Shown: positions 1 to 8,642 of the stretch, one piece after another
Position numbering within the stretch: the stretch's first letter is position 1
How the letters are laid out: each line of letters begins with the position of its first letter
Assembly (NCBI GenBank): GCA_964195515.1
Contig: CAXMQO010000088.1
Span: forward strand, 1-12,263
DNA from: JAHEEL01 sp964195515
Lineage (GTDB): Bacteria; Actinomycetota; Acidimicrobiia; Spongiisociales; UBA5794
Direction of reading: 5' to 3'
Length of the DNA: 12,263 nt
Made by a program: the position numbers and the translations under genes
Notes under the pieces: model-generated
Databases searched by the model: none
What the model was told of the DNA's origin: nothing
Seen by the model: the letters and a program-made list of their open reading frames with translations, nothing else

Positions 1-1
1 G

Positions 2-592
2 TTCGACGGCACGCAACTCGAGCGACTCCGATGGGCGGCTCTGATCCACGATGTCGGGAAGCTCGCCGTTCCCCGCGACCTCATCCGCAAACGTTCTCGT
101 CTTTCCGACGAGGAATACGAGCGTATGCAAACGCACGTCCACCTCATTGAGGAACTGCTGGAAGACGTCGACTTCCTACAACCCATGATCGAGATCGCCT
201 CGAACCATCACGCCCACTACGACGGCAACGGGTACCACGGGGCGGGGCACAAACACGGTGACATGCCATCGACGGAAGCTTGCATCTTGGCCGTCGCCGA
301 TACGTTCGACGCCATCACCTCGACGCGTTCCTACCGCGTGGCCCTCACACAACCGTACGCCTACGCCGAACTGCGGCGCCACGCCGGTACCCAGTTCGAC
401 CCCGACGTCGTCGAAGCGTTCATCGAGGGCATGGAGAATTCCGGACATCGCTACGGATCGAAGGTCGAACTCACCGATGAAGAGGCCCGAGATATCGCAG
501 AGGAAGGCCTCGACGAGATACGTAACGCCGATCAGGTCCACGGCCGAGACTTCCCGCTCGCCCCGATCGCGAAGGATGCCGACAATGGCTGA
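2..592 (+). CDS. HD-GYP-type phosphohydrolase domain protein, C-terminal part (5' truncated by window edge)
   Basis: An open frame enters from the left edge (phase begins at base 2) and ends at TGA 590-592, giving 196 residues of the C-terminal portion. Seen: an HD pair in 'LIHDVGKL' (HD codons 47-52), a downstream 'QTHVHLIEELL' helix, a paired histidine 'NHHAHYDGNGYH' (HH 206-211) and 'VADTFDAITSTRSYR', followed by 'FDPDVVEAF'. This is the standard order of the HD-GYP domain, which hydrolyses cyclic di-GMP in family members. Two signature positions deviate: the usual HHE is HHA and GYP is GYH (230-238), while the metal-binding His/Asp residues appear present. The missing upstream part would show whether there is a sensor or receiver domain. 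The stop overlaps the start of the next HD gene by 8 nt, so the two are probably co-translated. Family assignment is secure; cyclic di-GMP hydrolysis is less certain because of the altered GYP. Confidence 0.88.
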   Translation, partial: FDGTQLERLRWAALIHDVGKLAVPRDLIRKRSRLSDEEYERMQTHVHLIEELLEDVDFLQPMIEIASNHHAHYDGNGYHGAGHKHGDMPSTEACILAVADTFDAITSTRSYRVALTQPYAYAELRRHAGTQFDPDVVEAFIEGMENSGHRYGSKVELTDEEARDIAEEGLDEIRNADQVHGRDFPLAPIAKDADNG

Positions 593-1805
593 AACGAGAC
601 TCCACCGACTATCGCTCATTCTCCTCGGCGCAATCATGGTTCTCGGAACGGTGGCGATCGTCTTCGTCGTTCGTTCCGGCGAGGGATGGGCCGCGGCCCT
701 GTTCTGGGCCGTCGTCATCGCCGGTATGCACTCGCTGTTTGTACCGACGCCGTCGGGACAACGCATCAACCTTGCGATCGGGCCGGCTGTCGCCGCCGCC
801 ATCCTCCTTCCCGGCACCGCGGTCGTAGTAGCCGCGTATTCGGTCGGTCTCATCGGAGGGTGGGTGGTTCTTCGGTGGAGGTCAACCACCGACCGAGATG
901 CCGACTCCGACTACATCGCTGAGTCCATCTCGATGCTCGCTTTCGGACTGGTAGCTTCACTGGCGCTAGCCGGTCTTTCCGGGTCGTCTCTCCCACTCGC
1001 ATGGGAGCAGTTGCTCTCAGTCATCGCCGGGGGAGTTGTGTGGTTCGTCCTGCGAGCGGTCGTTTCCGCGTGGGTCGGCACCGAACGTGAGGATCTCGCC
1101 TCGCGCTACCTGTGGCTCCTCGCCCTCGAGGACTGGACGGTGGCACTGTCGATCTTCACCGGCGGTGCGCTCTTCGGGATGACGTGGCCACTCATGCGCA
1201 TCTGGGCGTTCCCGATCGCGATCCTCCCGTATGCGTTCAGCCACCTGGCGTTCGTGCGGTACCACTCCACTCGCGTCACCTACGGTCAGATGATTCGGGC
1301 TCTCGCCCAGATCCCCGAGGTCGCCGATCTCGCTCCCCGCGGACACTCCACCCGAACTGCCGACCTTGCGGTGTCGATGGCTCGTGAGATCGGCCTTCAT
1401 CCCAACGAGGTGACCGAACTGGAGTATGCCGCTCTGATGCACGACGTTGGCCGCATCACGCTGACCGAACCGGCGATTCTCAAAGCTGGATACACGGATG
1501 AGGACATCGCTCGATGGGGCGCACAGATCATCGCCGAAGCCCCGTACCTTCAAGAGGTGTCGGAGTACGTCCGGGTGCAGCACAGCCCGTTCCGACGGCC
1601 GGGGGAGGCGATGGATCCGGATATTCCGATGATCTCCAAGATCATCAAGGTTGCAAGTGCATACGACCAGGCCGTGCACGAAATGCATCTATCGCCGCTT
1701 GAAGGTCTCGAGAGGATCCACCGCGGGTCCGCCTACGACTTCGATCCCGAGGTGTCGGCCTCGCTGCGGAGGGTCCTCGTACAGCGGGGTGTCATCGCCG
1801 CGTAG
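585..1805 (+). CDS. Multi-pass membrane protein with C-terminal degenerate HD domain
   Basis: This 406-residue protein starts at ATG 585, overlapping the preceding HD-GYP gene by 8 nt; the much earlier in-frame start at 258 would lie entirely inside that gene and is rejected. Residues about 8-226 are strongly hydrophobic and look like six or seven membrane helices (roughly 8-29, 35-53, 63-97 as two, 115-131, 140-162, 175-226 as two). The C-terminal 180 residues resemble an HD-GYP fold: His254, the pair His286-Asp287 in 'ALMHDVGR', a single His333 in 'RVQHSPF' where a pair is usual, and Asp361 in 'ASAYDQAV', then 'YDFDPEVSASLRRVL'. The GYP motif and one ligand histidine (position near Trp311) are missing, so it may bind nucleotide or sense rather than hydrolyse. 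The membrane part I do not recognise as a named sensor domain. Presumably it acts at the cytoplasmic membrane with its HD neighbour. Confidence 0.82.
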   Translation: MAETRLHRLSLILLGAIMVLGTVAIVFVVRSGEGWAAALFWAVVIAGMHSLFVPTPSGQRINLAIGPAVAAAILLPGTAVVVAAYSVGLIGGWVVLRWRSTTDRDADSDYIAESISMLAFGLVASLALAGLSGSSLPLAWEQLLSVIAGGVVWFVLRAVVSAWVGTEREDLASRYLWLLALEDWTVALSIFTGGALFGMTWPLMRIWAFPIAILPYAFSHLAFVRYHSTRVTYGQMIRALAQIPEVADLAPRGHSTRTADLAVSMAREIGLHPNEVTELEYAALMHDVGRITLTEPAILKAGYTDEDIARWGAQIIAEAPYLQEVSEYVRVQHSPFRRPGEAMDPDIPMISKIIKVASAYDQAVHEMHLSPLEGLERIHRGSAYDFDPEVSASLRRVLVQRGVIAA

Positions 1806-1821
1806 GTTCTCGGCCGATCCG

Positions 1822-2382
1822 TCAGCGATCCGCAGCGGACCCTGGGGTTCCCTCGACACGGTGAGCGAAGAGCCGGACCGGGCGACGGACCTGGTCTTCG
1901 AGGAACACGCCGACGCCGATCGCCAGGAACACGTCCCCCATCGAGATGACGCTGCTCGGTAACGGGATGATGTCGGCGAGGAACGCCAGGTAGGTGTCCT
2001 CGGTGAGGATCACGTGTTTCGCTCCCAGGACCACGTTGACCGATCCACCGGCCAACTTCACCGCCTCGAGCATCACCGGCATGCCGCCGTTGGCGGAGAT
2101 GACCGTGAAGTTCATGAGGATGCCGATGCCGGCAACCCAAAGGCCCGCCATCTGCCGGTTGAGCCAGACGAAGAGGAGCAGTGGAACATACGACGCGAGG
2201 ATCAGCCCCACGGCGAGTTCGTGCGTCGAATTGGGTAGGAACGTGGCAACGAGTTGGACCCCGAATCCGATGAAGAGCAGCCACCAAGCACGAACGCCGA
2301 TCTCGGTCAGGTTCGAGAGCTTCCCCCCACGCGCAAGCCCAACGAAGACCGCAATAACAAGCACAAGCAGCATCCAAAGCAC
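1822..2382 (-). CDS. DUF5317 family membrane protein
   Basis: A 186-residue integral membrane protein with a GTG start at 2382 and TGA at 1822-1824, converging on the HD membrane gene with a 16-nt gap. About five hydrophobic segments are visible (roughly residues 1-16, 33-50, 55-75, 80-97, 146-161). The motifs 'ARGGKLSNL' near the N-terminus, 'ANGGMPV' (97-103), and 'TYLAFLADIIPLP' followed by 'ISMGDVFLAIGVGVF' are what I know from the DUF5317 family, which is found in actinobacteria and some Firmicutes and has no established function. Length is near the family norm. An internal ATG at residue 4 is an alternative start; the GTG is favoured by a TACCGT hexamer 7 nt upstream (leaderless promoter pattern) and the lack of a Shine-Dalgarno sequence. 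The C-terminal tail from residue 162 is charged and likely cytoplasmic. Confidence 0.85.
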   Translation of the reverse strand: MLWMLLVLVIAVFVGLARGGKLSNLTEIGVRAWWLLFIGFGVQLVATFLPNSTHELAVGLILASYVPLLLFVWLNRQMAGLWVAGIGILMNFTVISANGGMPVMLEAVKLAGGSVNVVLGAKHVILTEDTYLAFLADIIPLPSSVISMGDVFLAIGVGVFLEDQVRRPVRLFAHRVEGTPGSAADR

Positions 2383-2389
2383 GGCTTCA

Positions 2390-2395
2390 ACGGTA
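2390..2395 (-). promoter_or_regulatory. Candidate -10 element of a leaderless DUF5317 transcript
   Basis: On the minus strand TACCGT lies 7 nt before the GTG start at 2382, and no purine-rich ribosome binding site intervenes. TAnnnT 6-7 nt before a start codon is the known pattern of leaderless actinobacterial promoters. No convincing -35 was seen. Confidence 0.4.
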
Positions 2396-2400
2396 GTCCA

Positions 2401-2525
2401 TACTCCGTCGTCCGTACCCCGTATCCGTGTTCTGGCTCATAGCTCACTGCTCACAGTTCACAGCGGACAGCAAGGCAGCCCTGTTGCCCTGTTGCCTGTT
2501 GCCTGTTGCCTGTTGCCTGGTAGCT
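2401..2525. repeat. Drifting heptanucleotide tandem repeat array
   Basis: The whole gap between the divergent DUF5317 and enoyl-CoA hydratase genes can be cut into units of about 7 nt whose sequence changes gradually: TACTCCG, TCGTCCG, TACCCCG, then TGGCTCA, TAGCTCA, CTGCTCA, CAGTTCA, CAGCGGA, CAGCAAG, GCAGCCC, and finally five TGTTGCC units (2482-2488, 2490-2496, 2497-2503, 2504-2510, 2511-2517). One extra C at 2489 and short units at 2422-2432 break the phase. It resembles the short tandemly repeated repetitive sequences described in other bacteria; no function is evident. Confidence 0.75.
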
Positions 2526-2526
2526 T
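2521..2526 (+). promoter_or_regulatory. Candidate -10 element of a leaderless enoyl-CoA hydratase transcript
   Basis: TAGCTT lies 7 nt upstream of ATG 2534, separated only by a pyrimidine run (CTCCCCC) that cannot act as a Shine-Dalgarno sequence. The arrangement fits the TAnnnT plus 6-7 nt leaderless pattern seen at four other genes here. It falls at the end of the heptamer array, so chance is possible. Confidence 0.4.
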
Positions 2527-2533
2527 CTCCCCC

Positions 2534-3301
2534 ATGATCCGATACTCCACGGACGGGCCTGTCGCGACTATCACCATTGACGACCCTGAGCGTCGAAACG
2601 CGCTTACCAACGAGGCGATGGCGGAGCTGGGAGAGGCGCTGAAGAGCGCCTGTGCGGACGACGACGTACGGGTGATCGTTGTCACCGGTGCAGGCGATCG
2701 GGCGTTCTCCGCCGGCGGAGATCTATCGGGTGGTTTCGTCGATGCACCACTGGCTGATCACGGCGAGCGCGGCGCACTCGCCGACTTGATCCGCGGGATG
2801 CGTCGGTGCCCCAAGCCCGTGGTCGGCCGGGTCAACGGCCACGCACTCGGCGGCGGACTGGGTCTCGTCGCCGGATGCGATATCGCGATCGCCGCCGAGC
2901 ACGCCACATTCGGTACGCCGGAGATCGGCGTCGGGCTCTGGCCCATGATGATCACGGCGGTCCTTCGACCCCTCGTTCCTCGTCGACCTCTTCTCGAGAT
3001 GATGCTGACCGGTAGGCGTTTCGGTGCCGCAGAGGCAGCAAGACTAGGGATCGTCAACCGAGTCGTTCTGGGTCACGAACTCGACGATGCGGTGGGGGAG
3101 ACGGTGGACGCACTCTCAGCACAGAGCTCTGCAGCGCTCGCACTCGGCAAGTCGGCCTTCTACGCCGTGGAAGACATGGACCTCGACACCGCCCTAGACC
3201 ATCTCCACATCGGTCTCACGGCGATTGCGACCACCGAGGATGCGGCCGAAGGCATCACAGCGTTCCTCGAGAAGCGTGACCCGCGGTGGAAAGGCCGCTA
3301 A
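2534..3301 (+). CDS. Enoyl-CoA hydratase/isomerase family protein (crotonase fold)
   Basis: 255 residues, the normal length for a single-domain crotonase. ATG 2534 is chosen because 'IRYSTDGPVATITIDDPERRNAL' is the canonical N-terminus; an upstream extension to 1994 would run through the repeat array and the opposite-strand gene. Seen: 'AFSAGGDL' (57-64) supplying one oxyanion-hole backbone group, 'NGHALGGGLG' (101-110) the other, and 'FGTPEIGVGLWP' (126-137). In true hydratases two glutamates activate water. Here the second is present (Glu130), but the first position is Gly110. Such single-Glu members include enoyl-CoA isomerases and other acyl-CoA enzymes, so the reaction could be double-bond isomerisation rather than hydration. 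It probably acts in the cytoplasm on acyl-CoA thioesters in fatty acid or branched-chain degradation. No other beta-oxidation gene is adjacent, so the substrate cannot be inferred. Confidence 0.9.
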   Translation: MIRYSTDGPVATITIDDPERRNALTNEAMAELGEALKSACADDDVRVIVVTGAGDRAFSAGGDLSGGFVDAPLADHGERGALADLIRGMRRCPKPVVGRVNGHALGGGLGLVAGCDIAIAAEHATFGTPEIGVGLWPMMITAVLRPLVPRRPLLEMMLTGRRFGAAEAARLGIVNRVVLGHELDDAVGETVDALSAQSSAALALGKSAFYAVEDMDLDTALDHLHIGLTAIATTEDAAEGITAFLEKRDPRWKGR

Positions 3302-3325
3302 TCCCGAGAACGCCTTCTGCAGCGA

Positions 3326-3389
3326 GCGGAGTTGCGGAGTAGCGGAGTAGCACACAACCTTCGCTTGCTACCGACTACCGATCTACGAG
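3326..3389. repeat. Short drifting 8-nt and 7-nt tandem repeats
   Basis: Between the convergent enoyl-CoA hydratase and TlpA-like genes are GCGGAGTT (3326-3333) and GCGGAGTA twice (3334-3349), then TACCGAC, TACCGAT, CTACGAG (3369-3389). The last unit contains the TlpA-like stop codon. Same style as the 2401-2525 array, shorter and with mixed period. Confidence 0.6.
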
Positions 3390-3955
3390 AACCATCGGCT
3401 GAGTATCTCGTCGATCTCGTCCTCGGTGACGGAGCCGAAGATCTGCTCGAGGATGACCCCTTCGGCAGAGATGATGTACGAGGCGGGGAGTCCGACTGCA
3501 TCGTAGGAGCGAGCCACATCGCCATGCTCGTCGAATCCGATGGTGTATCCGATGCCGATCGACGCGGCGAACGCGGCCGCGTCGGTGGGATCGTCGCTGG
3601 CGGCGACGCCGACGAACTTCACATCTTTGTGCGATTCTGACGCAGCGTCGATGTCGGGCATCTCATTCCGACATGGTGGACACCATGAAGCCCACATGTT
3701 GAGAAACACCGGGCGCCCGTCATTTGTGAGGTGCTCGGAGAGTGTGAATCCGGCTCCGTCAATGGTCATCACGGTGAAGTCGGGCGCCATCGCCCCGTGT
3801 TGAGGCGGTGCTTCGACTCCGGCGACGTCCGCGAGATTCGGGACATCGCTGGCCGACGAACTGGGACTGGAACACGCCGCGCCAACGAGAGAAACAACGA
3901 TGAGCAGCGCCATCAGGGCGATGGGGCGTCGGTGGGCAGCGGGAGACGTGGGCAC
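3383..3955 (-). CDS. TlpA-like thiol-disulfide oxidoreductase, predicted lipoprotein
   Basis: 190 residues from a GTG at 3955. The N-terminus has a basic stretch 'AHRRP', a hydrophobic core (12-25) and 'LVGAACSS' with Cys28 as a plausible lipidation site, although glycine at -3 is not the best lipobox. A Ser-rich linker follows. The thioredoxin-like domain starts near residue 55 ('APDFTVMTIDGAGFTL'), carries the redox motif 'WASWCPPC' (Cys92, Cys95) and the cis-proline in 'VGLPASYII' (Pro157). These features define the TlpA/ResA group: extracytoplasmic, membrane-anchored enzymes that reduce or exchange disulfides, often for cytochrome c maturation or protein folding. No cytochrome biogenesis gene (CcdA, ResB, CcmF) is visible nearby, so the partner is unknown. 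It is divergent from aconitase with a 155-nt gap. An ATG at residue 15 is a less likely start because it would remove the basic n-region. Confidence 0.9.
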   Translation of the reverse strand: MPTSPAAHRRPIALMALLIVVSLVGAACSSPSSSASDVPNLADVAGVEAPPQHGAMAPDFTVMTIDGAGFTLSEHLTNDGRPVFLNMWASWCPPCRNEMPDIDAASESHKDVKFVGVAASDDPTDAAAFAASIGIGYTIGFDEHGDVARSYDAVGLPASYIISAEGVILEQIFGSVTEDEIDEILSRWFS

Positions 3956-3961
3956 GGCCTG

Positions 3962-3967
3962 AACATA
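3962..3967 (-). promoter_or_regulatory. Candidate -10 element of a leaderless TlpA-like transcript
   Basis: TATGTT on the minus strand ends 6 nt before the GTG start at 3955, and the intervening CAGGCC is not a ribosome binding site. Fits the TAnnnT-N6-start pattern. Confidence 0.45.
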
Positions 3968-4054
3968 GCAAACGAAGTCCGATATCGACCGCTCCGCGGG
4001 CTGTTCCAGAACCGCGCCTCAGGGTCCGAAGAGAAGGCACACCTTCGGTGCCGA

Positions 4055-4060
4055 TATCAT
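4055..4060 (+). promoter_or_regulatory. Candidate -10 element for aconitase
   Basis: TATCAT matches five of six positions of the sigma-70 type -10 consensus. A start about 7 nt downstream would give a leader of about 44 nt that includes the ribosome binding site GAGG at 4100-4103. No matching -35 hexamer is evident. A small hairpin (GGCAC at 4036-4040 pairing with GTGCC at 4048-4052) lies just upstream. Confidence 0.3.
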
Positions 4061-4110
4061 GTTCTTGAATCGACACGACCACGACCGCTAGATGTTTGCG
4101 AGGCCGCACC

Positions 4111-6788
<2,678 letters not shown>

Positions 6789-6795
<7 letters not shown>

Positions 6796-6812
6796 CTGAG
6801 TAGCCGAGTAGG
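6789..6812. repeat. 8-nt tandem repeat spanning the acnA stop codon
   Basis: TGAGTAGC (6789-6796), TGAGTAGC (6797-6804) and CGAGTAGG (6805-6812) form three units of period 8. The acnA TAG (6793-6795) lies in the first unit. The unit is close to the GCGGAGTA repeat at 3326-3349. Confidence 0.65.
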
Positions 6813-6887
6813 CGCGGCTGGTCACTCCACTCACCCACAGCGCATCGGCGAACAGGCAATTTGGGTTCTGACGTCTTGGCTTGTGTC

Positions 6888-6902
6888 AGCCACTCAGTGG
6901 CT
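6888..6902. terminator. Small hairpin between convergent acnA and dipeptidase genes
   Basis: AGCCAC-TCA-GTGGCT forms a perfect 6-bp stem with a 3-nt loop just before the dipeptidase stop codon (6906-6908). There is no T-tract on either strand, so termination is only suggested by its position between converging genes. Confidence 0.35.
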
Positions 6903-6905
6903 TGG

Positions 6906-8012
6906 TCAGTCGTTCGCAGCCAGTACGCGCAACGCGTTCTCGCCCAGGACCTTCCTGATATCCAGATCTTGCCACCCGCGAGCAAGTAGTTCGACGGTGA
7001 TCGCGGGGTAGGTTGACACGTCTTCGAGTCCGACCGGGGTGACCTCGACACCGTCGAAGTCGGATCCGATGCCGACGTGGTCGACGCCGGCAACCTCGGC
7101 GATGTGTTCTATGTGATCCACCACGTCGGATACGGTGACTTCCGGATACGGGTCCAATTCGAGCATCCGACCCAGCTCAGCCTCGACGGCTGCATCGTCC
7201 TGCAGCCGGTCCATGAGATCCCGGGCCACGGCAAGACGGCCGATGGACTGCTCGGCTCCGGCCCGGCTCACGAACGGCGGATAGAGATTCGTCATCACGA
7301 CGCCGTCGTTGGCTCGTATCGTCTCGAGCACATCGTCCGGCACGTTTCTCGGATGTGGTGCGAGCGCAAATGCACTCGAGTGGGAAGCCATGACGGGTCG
7401 GTCGCTGACCGACAGCGCATGACGCATGGTCTCGGCCGAGACGTGGGAGATGTCGATGATCATGCCGATCCGGTTCATCTCGCGGATGACCTCTTCGCCG
7501 AAGTCCGTGAGGCCTCCGTGTCGGGCCTCGTCGGTGGCGGAGTCGGCCCAGTCGGTCGTGTCCGCATGCGTGAGCGTCAGGTAGCGCACGCCGAGACGCC
7601 GAAGCACACGCAGCGCAGGGAGCGAGTTCTCGATCGAGTGACCTCCTTCGGCTCCCATGAGCGACGCTGTGATGCCTCGAGTTCGGGCTCTGGCGACGTC
7701 GGCGGCCGAGTCGGCGTGGGCCAACCGGTCGCAACGTTCGGTCATTCGGCGCACGAGATCGATCTGCTCGACCGTCGTCCGGAGCGGCGACGGGTCCCAC
7801 GCCGGTACGAACACCGACCAGAACTGTGCACCAACTCCGCCTACGGCGAGGCGTGGCACGTCGGTGTGGTACCCGTCGAGTGACTCGCACGGGTCGAACT
7901 GGTCGAGATTTGATGCAGCACGGATGCGAAGCGCCCACGGCAGGTCGTTGTGTCCGTCGACCACCGGGAGGTCGGCGTGGATCCTCCTGGCCTGCTCCGT
8001 CAGATCAGTCAT
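6906..8012 (-). CDS. Membrane dipeptidase family protein (peptidase M19)
   Basis: 368 residues, start ATG 8012, stop TGA 6906-6908. All metal-site and family motifs of the M19 (renal dipeptidase) fold are visible: 'DGHNDLPW' (His21, Asp23), 'MGAEGGHS' (Glu122, bridging ligand), 'DISHVS' (His190), 'ASHSSA' (His211), Arg222 in 'HPRNVPDDVL', and 'GIGSDFDG' (Asp318). Family enzymes are binuclear zinc hydrolases cleaving dipeptides, some accepting D-amino acid C-termini. There is no signal peptide, so this one is predicted to be cytoplasmic, unlike the GPI-anchored animal enzyme. The start overlaps the 3' end of the upstream AhpD-like gene by 8 nt (ATGACTGA), implying translational coupling. No separate promoter is expected. 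Substrate cannot be told from sequence. Confidence 0.95.
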   Translation of the reverse strand: MTDLTEQARRIHADLPVVDGHNDLPWALRIRAASNLDQFDPCESLDGYHTDVPRLAVGGVGAQFWSVFVPAWDPSPLRTTVEQIDLVRRMTERCDRLAHADSAADVARARTRGITASLMGAEGGHSIENSLPALRVLRRLGVRYLTLTHADTTDWADSATDEARHGGLTDFGEEVIREMNRIGMIIDISHVSAETMRHALSVSDRPVMASHSSAFALAPHPRNVPDDVLETIRANDGVVMTNLYPPFVSRAGAEQSIGRLAVARDLMDRLQDDAAVEAELGRMLELDPYPEVTVSDVVDHIEHIAEVAGVDHVGIGSDFDGVEVTPVGLEDVSTYPAITVELLARGWQDLDIRKVLGENALRVLAAND

Positions 8013-8556
8013 CGGTGATCCACGGTTCGAGGGTGATTCCGAGGCCGTCTGCGATCCGGTTCGCGTACGCGTAGTAGGCGGTCACTTCGACGATGTCGAG
8101 CACGTCCCGATCGGTGAAGCCCCCGGCACGAAGGGCTTCGACGTCATCGGGGCTTGTCGTCCCTGGGGTGCGGGTGAGTAGATCCGCGAATCGCAGCATG
8201 GCGGTACGTCGATCGTCGAGGCCGGCCGTCGGCCAGTTGCTCTCGATCCGGGCGAGAAGGTCGTCGTTCTTGAGGAGGAGGCGCAGACCGCGCCGGTGAT
8301 GGGTCACTCAGTAGTGGCACTCGTTGATCGTGCTGACGACCAGAGCGATCATCTCGCGGTCGATCCTGCGCAGAGTTGCGGTCCCTCGCATTGCCGACCG
8401 ATACAACTCGTCGTGGGCGGCGAGCGATCGAGGATTGAGCGAATGGACGGCCATGATGTGATCGACCCTGCCGGTCTTCGGATCCACCACACGGCCGCGG
8501 AGTAAAGCAAGCTCCCCGTCCCACGATCCATCGTCGACAGTCTCGATCCAGCTCAC
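8005..8556 (-). CDS. AhpD-like peroxidase-related protein with in-frame TGA at the CxxC second cysteine: probable selenoprotein (CxxU)
   Basis: A continuous frame of 184 codons is interrupted only by TGA at 8308-8310. The part before it (82 residues, 'DHIMAVHSLNPRSLAAH', ending 'NECHY') and the part after it ('VTHHRRGLRLL', ending 'GITLEPWITDD') are the N- and C-terminal halves of one AhpD/peroxidase-related protein; homologues read 'CHYC' at the junction. With TGA read as selenocysteine the protein has 183 residues, normal for the family, and motif CHYU (Cys80, Sec83). Glu68, Cys80, Sec83 and His87 keep the 12-3-4 spacing of the AhpD residues Glu118, Cys130, Cys133 and His137, placing Sec at the peroxidatic cysteine. 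A SECIS-like hairpin follows at 8280-8294. The GTG start at 8556 is fixed by an in-frame TAG 12 nt upstream. TGA is a normal stop elsewhere here, including the end of this gene. Role inferred: reduction of peroxides or disulfides in the cytoplasm. Alternatives: a nonsense mutation or a base-call error at a Cys codon. Confidence 0.8.
8280..8294 (-). promoter_or_regulatory. SECIS-like hairpin directing Sec insertion in the AhpD-like mRNA
   Basis: On the minus strand GGCGC-GGTCT-GCGCC forms a perfect 5-bp stem with a 5-nt loop. Counting from the base after the TGA, the stem begins at nt 14 and the loop occupies nt 19-23. In the E. coli fdhF SECIS, as I recall it, GGUCU lies at the same nt 19-23 and is likewise closed by GC and GC. 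The distance also fits the general bacterial SECIS spacing and the G-rich loop start. The bulged U of the fdhF stem is absent. Role inferred: SelB binding. Confidence 0.6.
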
Positions 8557-8562
8557 AGGGCC

Positions 8563-8568
8563 ACCCTA
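8563..8568 (-). promoter_or_regulatory. Candidate -10 element of a leaderless AhpD-like/dipeptidase transcript
   Basis: TAGGGT on the minus strand ends 6 nt before the GTG start at 8556 (spacer GGCCCT). No good ribosome binding site or -35 was found. An 86-nt gap separates it from vapC, so the AhpD-like gene probably has its own promoter. Confidence 0.35.
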
Positions 8569-8642
8569 ACCCCGGCATTCTTGTCCGTCTCCGCGGGTCC
8601 CGCCACCTCGCCCGCGCTCCTCTGCTCTTGTGGACGTTCAGG

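Noticed and set aside
2401..2525. CRISPR array
   Set aside because: Units are 7 nt with no spacers of constant length and no cas genes nearby.
7077..7883. 268-residue plus-strand frame opposite the dipeptidase
   Set aside because: Shadow frame; all M19 motifs are on the minus strand.
8005..8307. Treating 8005-8307 and 8308-8556 as two separate small genes
   Set aside because: The GTG used as start of the second ORF is the codon right after the TGA and encodes Val84 of the family alignment; neither half is a complete domain, and the active site spans the junction.
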